DNA of 5,133 bases from an uncultured Paracoccaceae bacterium (GTDB lineage: Bacteria; Pseudomonadota; Alphaproteobacteria; Rhodobacterales; Rhodobacteraceae). The position numbers and the translations under genes are program-made. The notes below the pieces were generated by a model. The model did not search any database. It had not been told where the DNA came from and saw only the letters and a program-made list of their open reading frames with translations. How positions within the stretch are numbered: position 1 is the stretch's first letter; the number at the start of each line of letters is the position of its first letter. The stretch covers positions 1 through 5,133 of the forward strand of contig CALHST010000213.1 in NCBI GenBank assembly GCA_938038825.1. Direction: 5' to 3'. Positions 1 through 5,133 of the stretch are shown piece after piece.

Positions 1-230
1 CCGGCCCCGGCAATAATCGGGATCTGCCCGCCTGCGGCTTCGACCACAGTTTTAATGACAGTTTCGTGCTCGTCATGGCTGAGTGTGGGGCTTTCACCGG
101 TTGTTCCAACAGGCACCAAACCGTGACTGCCTTCTGCGATGTGCCATTTGACCAGCGTCTTCAGAGTCTCCAGATCCAGTTGGCCGCCCGAAAACGGCGT
201 GACAAGTGCGGGCATTGAGCCTTTGAACAT
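1..230 (-). CDS. dapA: 4-hydroxy-tetrahydrodipicolinate synthase (DapA), N-terminal part, cut by the window edge
   Basis: Condenses pyruvate with aspartate semialdehyde, the first committed step towards diaminopimelate and lysine, in the cytoplasm. Reading the minus strand from the ATG at 230-228 gives 76 whole codons. They begin MFKGSMPALVTPF and contain VGTTGESPTLSHDEH, which matches the start of E. coli DapA closely. The GTTGES motif lies at residues 42-47; its two threonines (43, 44) correspond to E. coli Thr44/Thr45, where Thr44 belongs to the catalytic proton relay. The fragment ends inside the next conserved stretch (IPIIAGAG). The Schiff-base lysine and the rest of the TIM barrel lie beyond the left edge. 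The start is well supported by an AGGAGC site 7 nt upstream. The gene is divergent from the lytic transglycosylase gene, so precursor synthesis and wall turnover share one intergenic region. The family call is secure; whether the rest of the gene is intact cannot be seen. Confidence 0.95.
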   Translation of the reverse strand, partial: MFKGSMPALVTPFSGGQLDLETLKTLVKWHIAEGSHGLVPVGTTGESPTLSHDEHETVIKTVVEAAGGQIPIIAGA

Positions 231-237
231 GAGACAC

Positions 238-243
238 GCTCCT
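238..243 (-). promoter_or_regulatory. Shine-Dalgarno site of dapA
   Basis: On the minus strand this reads AGGAGC, 7 nt before the ATG at 230. It is the strongest ribosome binding site in the window and fixes the dapA start. Confidence 0.8.
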
Positions 244-253
244 AAAATCTGGA

Positions 254-269
254 AGGTCACGAATGACCT
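254..269 (-). promoter_or_regulatory. Hairpin / perfect dyad in the probable dapA leader
   Basis: On the minus strand the sequence is AGGTCA-TTCG-TGACCT, a perfect 6-bp inverted repeat around a TTCG loop. It ends about 10 nt before the dapA Shine-Dalgarno site. As RNA it would form a short UUCG-loop hairpin, closed by A-U rather than the especially stable C-G pair. As DNA it could be a dimeric repressor site. No clear T-run follows, so an intrinsic terminator is unlikely. The repeat is seen directly; any function is inference. Confidence 0.4.
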
Positions 270-304
270 GTTGGGGTTTTGATCGGTATGCCCCATATCG
301 TGCA

Positions 305-332
305 TTGAAACAGGGCGCACACTGATTAGTGT
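305..332 (+). promoter_or_regulatory. Possible sigma-70-like promoter of the lytic transglycosylase gene
   Basis: TTGAAA at 305-310 matches the TTGACA consensus at five of six bases. After a 16-bp spacer comes TAGTGT at 327-332, which matches TATAAT at only three of six. Transcription would start near 339, downstream of the GTG at 329 but upstream of the ATG codons at 353 and 362. The -10 element is weak, so this is only a candidate. Confidence 0.22.
319..332. repeat. Near-palindrome ACACTGATTAGTGT beside the slt start
   Basis: A 14-bp dyad with arms ACACT and AGTGT around GATT; twelve of the fourteen positions are symmetric. It overlaps the candidate -10 element and the GTG at 329, the position expected of an operator or promoter element in a divergent intergenic region. 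I recognise no regulator for it. Confidence 0.35.
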
Positions 333-352
333 CTAAGGCTCTATCCTCGAGA

Positions 353-2329
353 ATGGACCAAATGCAAGTGGTGCAACGTTGTATTTCTTTTGCCGTGGCT
401 GTCTGGCTTGGCACGATCCACCCTGCCACTGCGCAGGACCCATTGTCAGAAATCCGCCCACGTCCTTTGGCGTCGGCCATTGCGGCTGTGCGTCAGGGCA
501 ATTGGGACGCGGCCCAAAGCTTGGCGGCACGCGATGTCGCGGTTGCGGCGGACATTATTGAATGGCAACGGTTATTGGCCGGCCAGGGCACGTTTGACGA
601 GGTCATTGAGTTTTTGCAGCGGCGCCCCGATTGGCCAAGTTTGGACACGGTGCGGCGTGCGTCGGAAGACGCAGTGGCAGACGCCTCGCCCGAAAACATC
701 CGCGCCTTTTTCGAAGAGGTCCCCCCACAAACCCCAAGCGGCGTTTTAAGTTATGCCAAAAGCCTGATCGCACAAGGAAATTCCGAACAGGCGCAAAAGA
801 TCATTTTGAAAGCGTGGGTGTCTTTGTCCATGGACAAGGACGCGGTGGACACCTTTCTAGAGGCACATAACGCGCTGCTGAAATCGCGCGCCGCACAGCG
901 TCTTGATTCCATGCTTTGGAAAGGCTGGATCGACAACGCCCGCGTCATGTTTCCATTTGCGTCATCTGAACAACGGGCCCTGGCCGAAGCCCGCATTGCG
1001 TTGCAGCAACGGGCCACGGACGTCGATGCGCTGTTGGCCAAGGTTCCGCCGTCATTGAAACTCCACCCCGGTTTGGCTCGCGACCGTTTTGAATGGCGTG
1101 TGCGCAAAGGGCGTTGGGAAGATGCAAAGGACCTGTTGATCGCAAGTTCCAAATCCAAAGCGGCCTTGGGCAATCCGTTCGGTTGGTCAAATCGCCGCCG
1201 GGGGTTGGCGCGGGATGAACTGCGTGAGGGGGATCCCAAACGCGCGTATGAACTGGCCGCCAATCACCATCTAGAACCCGGATCACATTATGCAGATCTG
1301 GAATGGTTGGCCGGATATATCGCGCTGACCAAGTTGGATGACCCCAAGCTGGCCCTGTCCCATTTCAAAAACCATGATGCTGCTGTGGCTTCGCCGATCT
1401 CCAAGGGGCGTGCGGGCTATTGGCAGGGGCGCGCGTATCTGGCGTTGGGGGATGTATCTGCGGCTGATCAGGCCTTTACCTCGGGTGCGGCGCATCAAAC
1501 GTCGTTTTATGGACTGCTGGCCGCCGAAGCTGCGGGTCTGCCGTTTGATGTGGGCCTTGCCGATGTGCCCAAGGAATCGTGGAACAACAGCCCCTTACAG
1601 TCGGACAGTTTGTTTCAAGCTGGCATGTTGTTGGCCGTGTCCGGGGAGCGCACTTTGGCAGAGCGTTTCTTGGTGCATTTGGCAGAACAATTGGGCGAAC
1701 ATGACGCCGCACTTTTGGGGCAAGCCGCCATTGATCTGAAAGAGCCGCATTTGGCTGTCATGATTGGCAAAGCCATTGCCCGGCGCGGTGTCACGGCCCC
1801 TGTTCCGTATTACCCATTGCATCCCTTGGCAGATCAGCCTTTGCCCGTTCCCAAAGAGCTGGCTTTGGCGATTGCGCGTCGGGAAAGTGAATTTGACCCC
1901 GTAGTTGTCTCTGGCGTCGGTGCGCAAGGGCTCATGCAATTGATGCCTGCCACAGCACGCGAAGTGGCCGAAGGTTTGGGCCTGGCTGACGCGCACTCGA
2001 CCGCGCGATTGACCCAAGATCCAGCTTATAACGCGCTGCTTGGAACCCAATTCCTTGCCGATCTGATCAAGCGGTTCGATGACAATATCATCATGGTGTC
2101 TGCCGCATACAACGCGGGCCCGTCCCGGCCCAACCGGTGGATGCAGGAATATGGGGACCCACGCGGCCAAGATATTGACGCTATGATCGACTGGATCGAA
2201 GGCATTCCATTCCGCGAAACCCGAAACTACGTGATGCGGGTGTCGGAAAGCCTGCCCATCTTTCGGGCGCGGCTGGGACAAGATCCCCTGCCCGTTCCCT
2301 TCAGCAAAGAGCTTTTGCGGCGTCGATAG
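353..2329 (+). CDS. slt: Soluble lytic murein transglycosylase, Slt70 type
   Basis: Periplasmic enzyme that cleaves the MurNAc-GlcNAc bond of peptidoglycan, leaving 1,6-anhydro-MurNAc ends. The product is 658 aa from the ATG at 353, close to the E. coli Slt70 precursor (645 aa). Residues 1-27 form a Sec signal peptide: QR, a hydrophobic stretch around FAVAVWLG, then ATA before QD. A long helical region to about residue 490, with TPR-like repeats, fits the ring-shaped U and L domains. The C-terminal SLT domain is complete: ARRESEF with predicted catalytic Glu511, GLMQLMPATA at 526-535, AYNAGP at 585-590 and ETRNYV at 622-627. The start is uncertain. The frame stays open to a GTG at 329 (666 aa), and an ATG at 362 has GAGA 9 nt upstream; all three keep the signal peptide. 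It is divergent from dapA and convergent with the transporter gene, 41 bp away. No frameshift is seen. Confidence 0.93.
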   Translation: MDQMQVVQRCISFAVAVWLGTIHPATAQDPLSEIRPRPLASAIAAVRQGNWDAAQSLAARDVAVAADIIEWQRLLAGQGTFDEVIEFLQRRPDWPSLDTVRRASEDAVADASPENIRAFFEEVPPQTPSGVLSYAKSLIAQGNSEQAQKIILKAWVSLSMDKDAVDTFLEAHNALLKSRAAQRLDSMLWKGWIDNARVMFPFASSEQRALAEARIALQQRATDVDALLAKVPPSLKLHPGLARDRFEWRVRKGRWEDAKDLLIASSKSKAALGNPFGWSNRRRGLARDELREGDPKRAYELAANHHLEPGSHYADLEWLAGYIALTKLDDPKLALSHFKNHDAAVASPISKGRAGYWQGRAYLALGDVSAADQAFTSGAAHQTSFYGLLAAEAAGLPFDVGLADVPKESWNNSPLQSDSLFQAGMLLAVSGERTLAERFLVHLAEQLGEHDAALLGQAAIDLKEPHLAVMIGKAIARRGVTAPVPYYPLHPLADQPLPVPKELALAIARRESEFDPVVVSGVGAQGLMQLMPATAREVAEGLGLADAHSTARLTQDPAYNALLGTQFLADLIKRFDDNIIMVSAAYNAGPSRPNRWMQEYGDPRGQDIDAMIDWIEGIPFRETRNYVMRVSESLPIFRARLGQDPLPVPFSKELLRRR

Positions 2330-2370
2330 ACGTCACCGCAACATCCCATCGGTCAATAGAACGCTGTAAT

Positions 2371-3243
2371 CTATCGGCTTTGTACCCGTTCGCGCCAGAA
2401 CGTGAACAGGCCCGCCATCACAATGATCACAGCGCCCAAGGCCACATTGCTGCGCAGAACTTCGCCAAACACAATCAGTCCGATGATCGACACAAAGACA
2501 AACTGCAAATAGGCAAAGGGCTGCACTGCGGACGCCTCGGCAACTTCATAACACTTGATCAGCAGGAAATGCCCCAGAACCCCCGTCAAACATAAGCACC
2601 CCATCCAGAATTGATCTGCGGGGATCATGGGTTCCCAAGACCAAATCCCGACAATCGTCATAAACACGGCCCCCACGACCCCGGTCCAAAAGAACGACGT
2701 CGCTGCCGTATCTTTTTTGGCAGCATAGCGGGTCAGCAACGCATAAAACGCAAACATAAGCGCCGAACAGAACGGCACAATTGCAGCCGGATCAAACACG
2801 CCGGCACTGGGTTGCAGGATGATTAAAACCCCCACAAACCCAACCAGAATGGCCGCCCACCGCCGCCATCCCACAGGTTCTTTCAGGATCGGCCCGGACA
2901 AAGCCGCCACCAGCAATGGATAGACAGTGAAAATCGCGAGGCTTTCGATCAACCCAACCAACGTAAACGCATAGACCATCACGCAGATCTCGGCTGCAAG
3001 AAGGATCCCGCGGACACTTTGCAAAACGGGCTGCGCAGTTTGGGCCGCTGCGCGCAGGCCACCCGCATGACGCATGGACAGAACAATGACAAAGCTGGCA
3101 AAGAACCAATAGCGGATCATGACAACCATCAACGTGTTGTATTCACTTGCCAAATGGCGCGAAATTCCATCCTGAATCGCAAACACAAAGGTGGTTGCGA
3201 TCATCAGCCAGATGCCCAGTTTTGTGTTGTATCCTTGGCTCAT
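2371..3243 (-). CDS. EamA-domain (DMT superfamily) inner-membrane transporter
   Basis: Inner-membrane transporter of 290 aa. About ten hydrophobic segments are visible, near residues 10-30, 36-57, 73-92, 97-119, 127-145, 152-172, 181-201, 210-230, 238-260 and 267-284. They form two EamA repeats of five helices, the usual plan and length for the family. Features typical of EamA proteins include the helix-4 region with ESLAIFTVYPLLVAALSG, followed by KEPVGWRRW, and the second-repeat equivalent AVQPFAYLQFVF followed by FGEVLRSN. The C-terminus ends in a short basic tail (RERVQSR). The start ATG at 3243 overlaps the mnmD stop as ATGA and has no good Shine-Dalgarno site, which points to translational coupling. 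The frame stays open upstream to 3480, but that stretch is the antisense-frame reading of mnmD. Substrate is unknown; EamA proteins export amino acids or metabolites, or import compounds such as riboflavin or SAM, and the sequence does not choose between them. Confidence 0.88.
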   Translation of the reverse strand: MSQGYNTKLGIWLMIATTFVFAIQDGISRHLASEYNTLMVVMIRYWFFASFVIVLSMRHAGGLRAAAQTAQPVLQSVRGILLAAEICVMVYAFTLVGLIESLAIFTVYPLLVAALSGPILKEPVGWRRWAAILVGFVGVLIILQPSAGVFDPAAIVPFCSALMFAFYALLTRYAAKKDTAATSFFWTGVVGAVFMTIVGIWSWEPMIPADQFWMGCLCLTGVLGHFLLIKCYEVAEASAVQPFAYLQFVFVSIIGLIVFGEVLRSNVALGAVIIVMAGLFTFWRERVQSR

Positions 3244-3878
3244 CCCGGCAGGACAGCGCGCGTCATATGACGTTTGCGCCCATATCCCGGCGCGCGCGTG
3301 ACGCGAAACCCTGCGTCCTCTAACCCGCGGCGCACAAATCCGGCGGCTGTATATGTGGCAGCTGTTCCTTTGGGCGCTGTATGCCCGGCGACCTCGGCCA
3401 TCAAATCCGCGCCCCACAATTCGGGGTTTTTGGCGGGTGAAAACCCATCCAAAAACCACGCATCCGCGCCATGGCCCCAAGTCGGCAAGGTAGTACGCGC
3501 ATCGCCCAAAATCACGGTTAACCGCGCATCTTCGGCCCCGTCCAACGCCGCGATGGGCAAGTCGGGATAATGCGCCAAGGCTTTCAGCTGCGCATCCCGC
3601 GCCATGGGAAACGCCTCAAAACTGGTGAAATGCAACACCCCCCCGCACCCTTTGGCCCGAAACGCCTGCAGCGCGGTCAGAAAGTTCAACCCAGTACCAA
3701 ACCCCAGTTCCGCGATGTGAAATCCCGGGCAAAACCGTTCCGGCAGATCGTTACCCGCAAGAAAAACATGCTGCGTTTCTTCCAGACCATTGCCCAAACT
3801 GTAATAGGGATCATCAAACCGCGTGGACACAGGAACCCCTGTCTCGGTCCACGAAAGCTCTGCCCGCTGGTCTGTCAT
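3240..3878 (-). CDS. mnmD: tRNA 5-aminomethyl-(2-thio)uridine-34 methyltransferase MnmD (MnmC methyltransferase domain, stand-alone)
   Basis: Uses S-adenosylmethionine to methylate nm5(s2)U to mnm5(s2)U at the wobble position of certain tRNAs, in the cytoplasm. The 212-aa product aligns along its length with the N-terminal domain of E. coli MnmC. Shared stretches are TGVPVSTRFDDPYYS (13-27), NGLEETQHVFLAGN (30-43), the SAM-binding ELGFGTGLNFL (57-67), DAWFLDGFSPAKNPELW (139-155), TAAGFVRRGLEDAGF (177-191) and GYGRKRHM (198-205). It ends just after this domain, so the FAD-oxidase half is not fused. The ATG at 3878 is chosen because AGGA lies 7 nt upstream and the family similarity begins there; the open frame to 4109 would run through the oppositely read oxidoreductase gene. 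It is followed by the transporter gene in ATGA overlap, and is divergent from an MnmC(o)-like oxidoreductase gene. Confidence 0.92.
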   Translation of the reverse strand: MTDQRAELSWTETGVPVSTRFDDPYYSLGNGLEETQHVFLAGNDLPERFCPGFHIAELGFGTGLNFLTALQAFRAKGCGGVLHFTSFEAFPMARDAQLKALAHYPDLPIAALDGAEDARLTVILGDARTTLPTWGHGADAWFLDGFSPAKNPELWGADLMAEVAGHTAPKGTAATYTAAGFVRRGLEDAGFRVTRAPGYGRKRHMTRAVLPG

Positions 3879-3885
3879 GACGCTG

Positions 3886-3889
3886 TCCT
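3886..3889 (-). promoter_or_regulatory. Shine-Dalgarno site of mnmD
   Basis: Minus-strand AGGA, 7 nt before the ATG at 3878. It supports this start over the longer open frame that would overlap the divergent gene. Confidence 0.6.
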
Positions 3890-3913
3890 GTAAGGGTCTT
3901 TCGCAATCTGAAT

Positions 3914-3920
3914 GAGGGAA
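3914..3920 (+). promoter_or_regulatory. Shine-Dalgarno site of the FAD oxidoreductase gene
   Basis: GAGGGAA, 10 nt before the ATG at 3931. The alternative in-frame ATG at 3946 has no comparable site, so 3931 is preferred. Confidence 0.6.
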
Positions 3921-3930
3921 TTGGCGCGTC

Positions 3931-4965
3931 ATGGCAAGCGTGGACATGTCAGTGCGTGGCGCTGGGATCTTTGGCCTAAGCGTCGCATGGGCCGCTGTAA
4001 AGGCAGGCGCGACGGTCGAATTGGTCGATCCAAATGGCGTGGCTTCCGGTGCGTCAGGCGGCATCGTGGGCGCGCTGGCCCCGCATGTGCCGGAAAACTG
4101 GAACCCCAAAAAGCAGTTTCAATTGGAAAGCTTGCTGATGGCCCAAGACTACTGGGCAGACATCGCGGATGTGTCGGGCAAAGATCCGGGCTATAGCCGC
4201 GCGGGGCGTATTCAACCGATTGAAATCGCGGGGCTTCAGCTTGCTAAGGATCGCGCGCACGGGGCACAAATGCTTTGGCAAGGGCGCGCCACGTGGGACG
4301 TGATTTCTGATGCGGAAGGGTGGGACATCCCAAGCACTTCTGGCTTTTTTGTCAAAGACACGCTCAGCGCGCATATCCACCCAAGACAGGCCTGCCATGC
4401 ACTGGCGGCGGCGTTGCAGGCACGCGGCGTGTCATTTGTCTCTGATCCGCAAGCAGCCGCGAAAGCGACCGTTTGGGCGACCGGTGCTGCGGGCCTTGCA
4501 GCGGTCAGCAAGGGCCAGCCCCGCATCATGGGTCAAGGCATCAAAGGTCAGGCGGCGCTGTTTGCTTTGGATAAACGGGGTGCCCCGCAAGCCTTTGTAA
4601 ACACGCTGCATATGATCCCCCACGTTGATGGGACCGTCGCGATAGGTTCGACCACTGAGCGGGAATTTGACGACCCTTTTGATACTGATGCACTGCTGGA
4701 TGAAGTGATCGCCCGCGCCCGCACTGCTGTGCCCGAACTTGCGCACGCGCCAGTGATCCAACGCTGGGCCGGATTGCGCCCCCGTGCGCGCTCTCGTGCC
4801 CCGATGCTGGGCGCGTGGCCGGATAAACCAGGGCATTACATTGCAAATGGCGGGTTCAAAATCGGATTTGGAATGGCCCCCAAGATCGGTGAGGTGATGG
4901 CCGATTTCGTTTTGAACGGCGTTGATCGAATCCCCCAAGGGTTTCACGTCGCAGACAATTTTTGA
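3931..4965 (+). CDS. DAO-family FAD-dependent oxidoreductase, probable stand-alone MnmC(o)-like tRNA cmnm5U oxidase
   Basis: Product of 344 aa with the FAD fold of the D-amino-acid oxidase/glycine oxidase superfamily. The dinucleotide-binding motif GAGIFG is at residues 10-15, with an acidic strand end at D33 (VELVDP). GASGGIVGALAP at 40-51 closely parallels GASGNRQGALYP in the C-terminal half of E. coli MnmC. The C-terminal FAD-contacting segments are RWAGLRP (278-284) and GGFKIGFGMAP (307-317). The proposed reaction is oxidative removal of the carboxymethyl group of cmnm5(s2)U34, giving nm5(s2)U for MnmD to methylate. This rests on the GASG...GAL.P match and on lying back-to-back with mnmD, 52 bp between start codons. 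The family is certain, the substrate inferred; glycine oxidase or a D-amino-acid dehydrogenase remains possible. It is somewhat shorter than the roughly 400-residue MnmC half. The start at 3931 is set by GAGGGAA upstream. No signal peptide is seen, so it should be cytoplasmic. Confidence 0.87.
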   Translation: MASVDMSVRGAGIFGLSVAWAAVKAGATVELVDPNGVASGASGGIVGALAPHVPENWNPKKQFQLESLLMAQDYWADIADVSGKDPGYSRAGRIQPIEIAGLQLAKDRAHGAQMLWQGRATWDVISDAEGWDIPSTSGFFVKDTLSAHIHPRQACHALAAALQARGVSFVSDPQAAAKATVWATGAAGLAAVSKGQPRIMGQGIKGQAALFALDKRGAPQAFVNTLHMIPHVDGTVAIGSTTEREFDDPFDTDALLDEVIARARTAVPELAHAPVIQRWAGLRPRARSRAPMLGAWPDKPGHYIANGGFKIGFGMAPKIGEVMADFVLNGVDRIPQGFHVADNF

Positions 4966-4977
4966 CATTCCGCCCCG

Positions 4978-5133
4978 TCAGACGGTCACCTGAGCCTGCA
5001 TGCACAACCGCCCGTCCGGCCCACGTACCCACAGGTCCTGATCCTTCAGGCACAAGGTCGCGGTTTCAAAATGCATCAACGGGGCAGTCGCGCGGAACGT
5101 GAATGTCTTGATCGAACCATAAGTGTCTTGCGC
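4978..5133 (-). CDS. C-terminal end of a probable FAS1-like (hotdog) acyl-CoA dehydratase / mesaconyl-C4-CoA hydratase-like protein, cut by the window edge
   Basis: The last 51 codons before a TGA (plus-strand TCA at 4978-4980) read through to the right edge without a stop. Visible segments are TFTFRATAPLMHFE, then LWVRGPDGRLCMQAQV. This pattern (FRA..PL at a strand, then a short strand with W.R..DG.L.M.A) resembles the C-terminus of FAS1-like dehydratase-domain proteins often annotated as mesaconyl-C4-CoA or itaconyl-CoA hydratases in alphaproteobacteria. That is recognition from memory on a short fragment, so the family call is moderate and the substrate is not claimed. The gene's start and most of the fold lie outside. 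It converges on the FAD oxidoreductase gene with 12 bp between the stop codons. Confidence 0.6.
   Translation of the reverse strand, partial: AQDTYGSIKTFTFRATAPLMHFETATLCLKDQDLWVRGPDGRLCMQAQVTV

Noticed and set aside
94..480. 128-codon minus-strand open frame across the dapA-slt gap
   Set aside because: It overlaps both dapA in another frame and the slt signal-peptide region, and the protein has no family character.
751..1263. 170-codon minus-strand open frame inside slt
   Set aside because: Shadow of the helical domain of the transglycosylase, with low-complexity Arg/Ser/Ala composition and no supporting start signal or family match.
1595..2281. 228-codon open frame on the minus strand inside slt
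   Set aside because: It is antisense to the conserved SLT catalytic domain, has no recognisable motifs, and is typical of shadow frames in GC-rich coding DNA.
2330..2370. Intrinsic terminator between slt and the transporter gene
   Set aside because: No compact GC-rich stem followed by a T-run is visible on either strand; only the long-loop repeat reported as a low-interest finding.
2371..3243. Naming the transporter a SAM importer because it follows a SAM-dependent enzyme
   Set aside because: EamA substrate cannot be read from these segments, and known SAM importers of this family are mainly from obligate intracellular bacteria.
3244..3480. N-terminal extension of the transporter frame upstream of 3243
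   Set aside because: It lies wholly within mnmD in another frame, reads as an arginine-rich sequence unlike the family, and the transporter similarity starts at the ATG at 3243.
3570..3893. 107-codon plus-strand open frame inside mnmD
   Set aside because: Antisense to well-conserved mnmD motifs; the product is basic and featureless.
3879..4109. Longer mnmD start running to 4109
   Set aside because: It would cover the start and FAD-binding region of the divergent oxidoreductase gene; family similarity and a Shine-Dalgarno site both point to 3878.

Overview
The window reads like ordinary chromosome of an alphaproteobacterium, most likely a marine Rhodobacterales (Roseobacter-type) organism. 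The pointers are the fairly GC-rich base composition, dense packing with almost no spacer DNA, and recognisable protein families whose sequences resemble those of that group. The genus cannot be fixed from the sequence alone. No mobile element, CRISPR array, tRNA or rRNA is visible.

Left part (1-2329): a cell-wall pair read divergently. The 5' part of dapA (first step of the diaminopimelate/lysine branch) runs off the left edge on the minus strand. A complete Slt70-type soluble lytic transglycosylase gene runs rightward. The roughly 120 bp between their starts holds a good dapA ribosome binding site, a 6-bp hairpin with a TTCG loop in the probable dapA leader, and a near-palindrome ACACTGATTAGTGT next to the slt start.

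Middle and right (2371-4965): a tRNA wobble-uridine modification locus. mnmD (SAM-dependent methyltransferase, equivalent to the N-terminal half of E. coli MnmC) is on the minus strand. Its stop overlaps, as ATGA, the start of an EamA/DMT-family membrane transporter. Divergent from mnmD, with only 52 bp between the start codons, is a DAO-type FAD oxidoreductase that resembles the C-terminal half of MnmC. The two activities fused in E. coli MnmC therefore appear as two separate back-to-back genes. This is the most interesting arrangement in the window, although it consists of known families.

Right edge (4978-5133): the last 51 codons of a minus-strand gene that look like the C-terminus of a hotdog-fold acyl-CoA dehydratase (FAS1-like / mesaconyl-C4-CoA hydratase type). 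It converges on the oxidoreductase with a 12-bp gap. No gene-free stretch reaches 300 bp. I found no convincing previously undescribed system; the findings below are modest regulatory and architectural observations.
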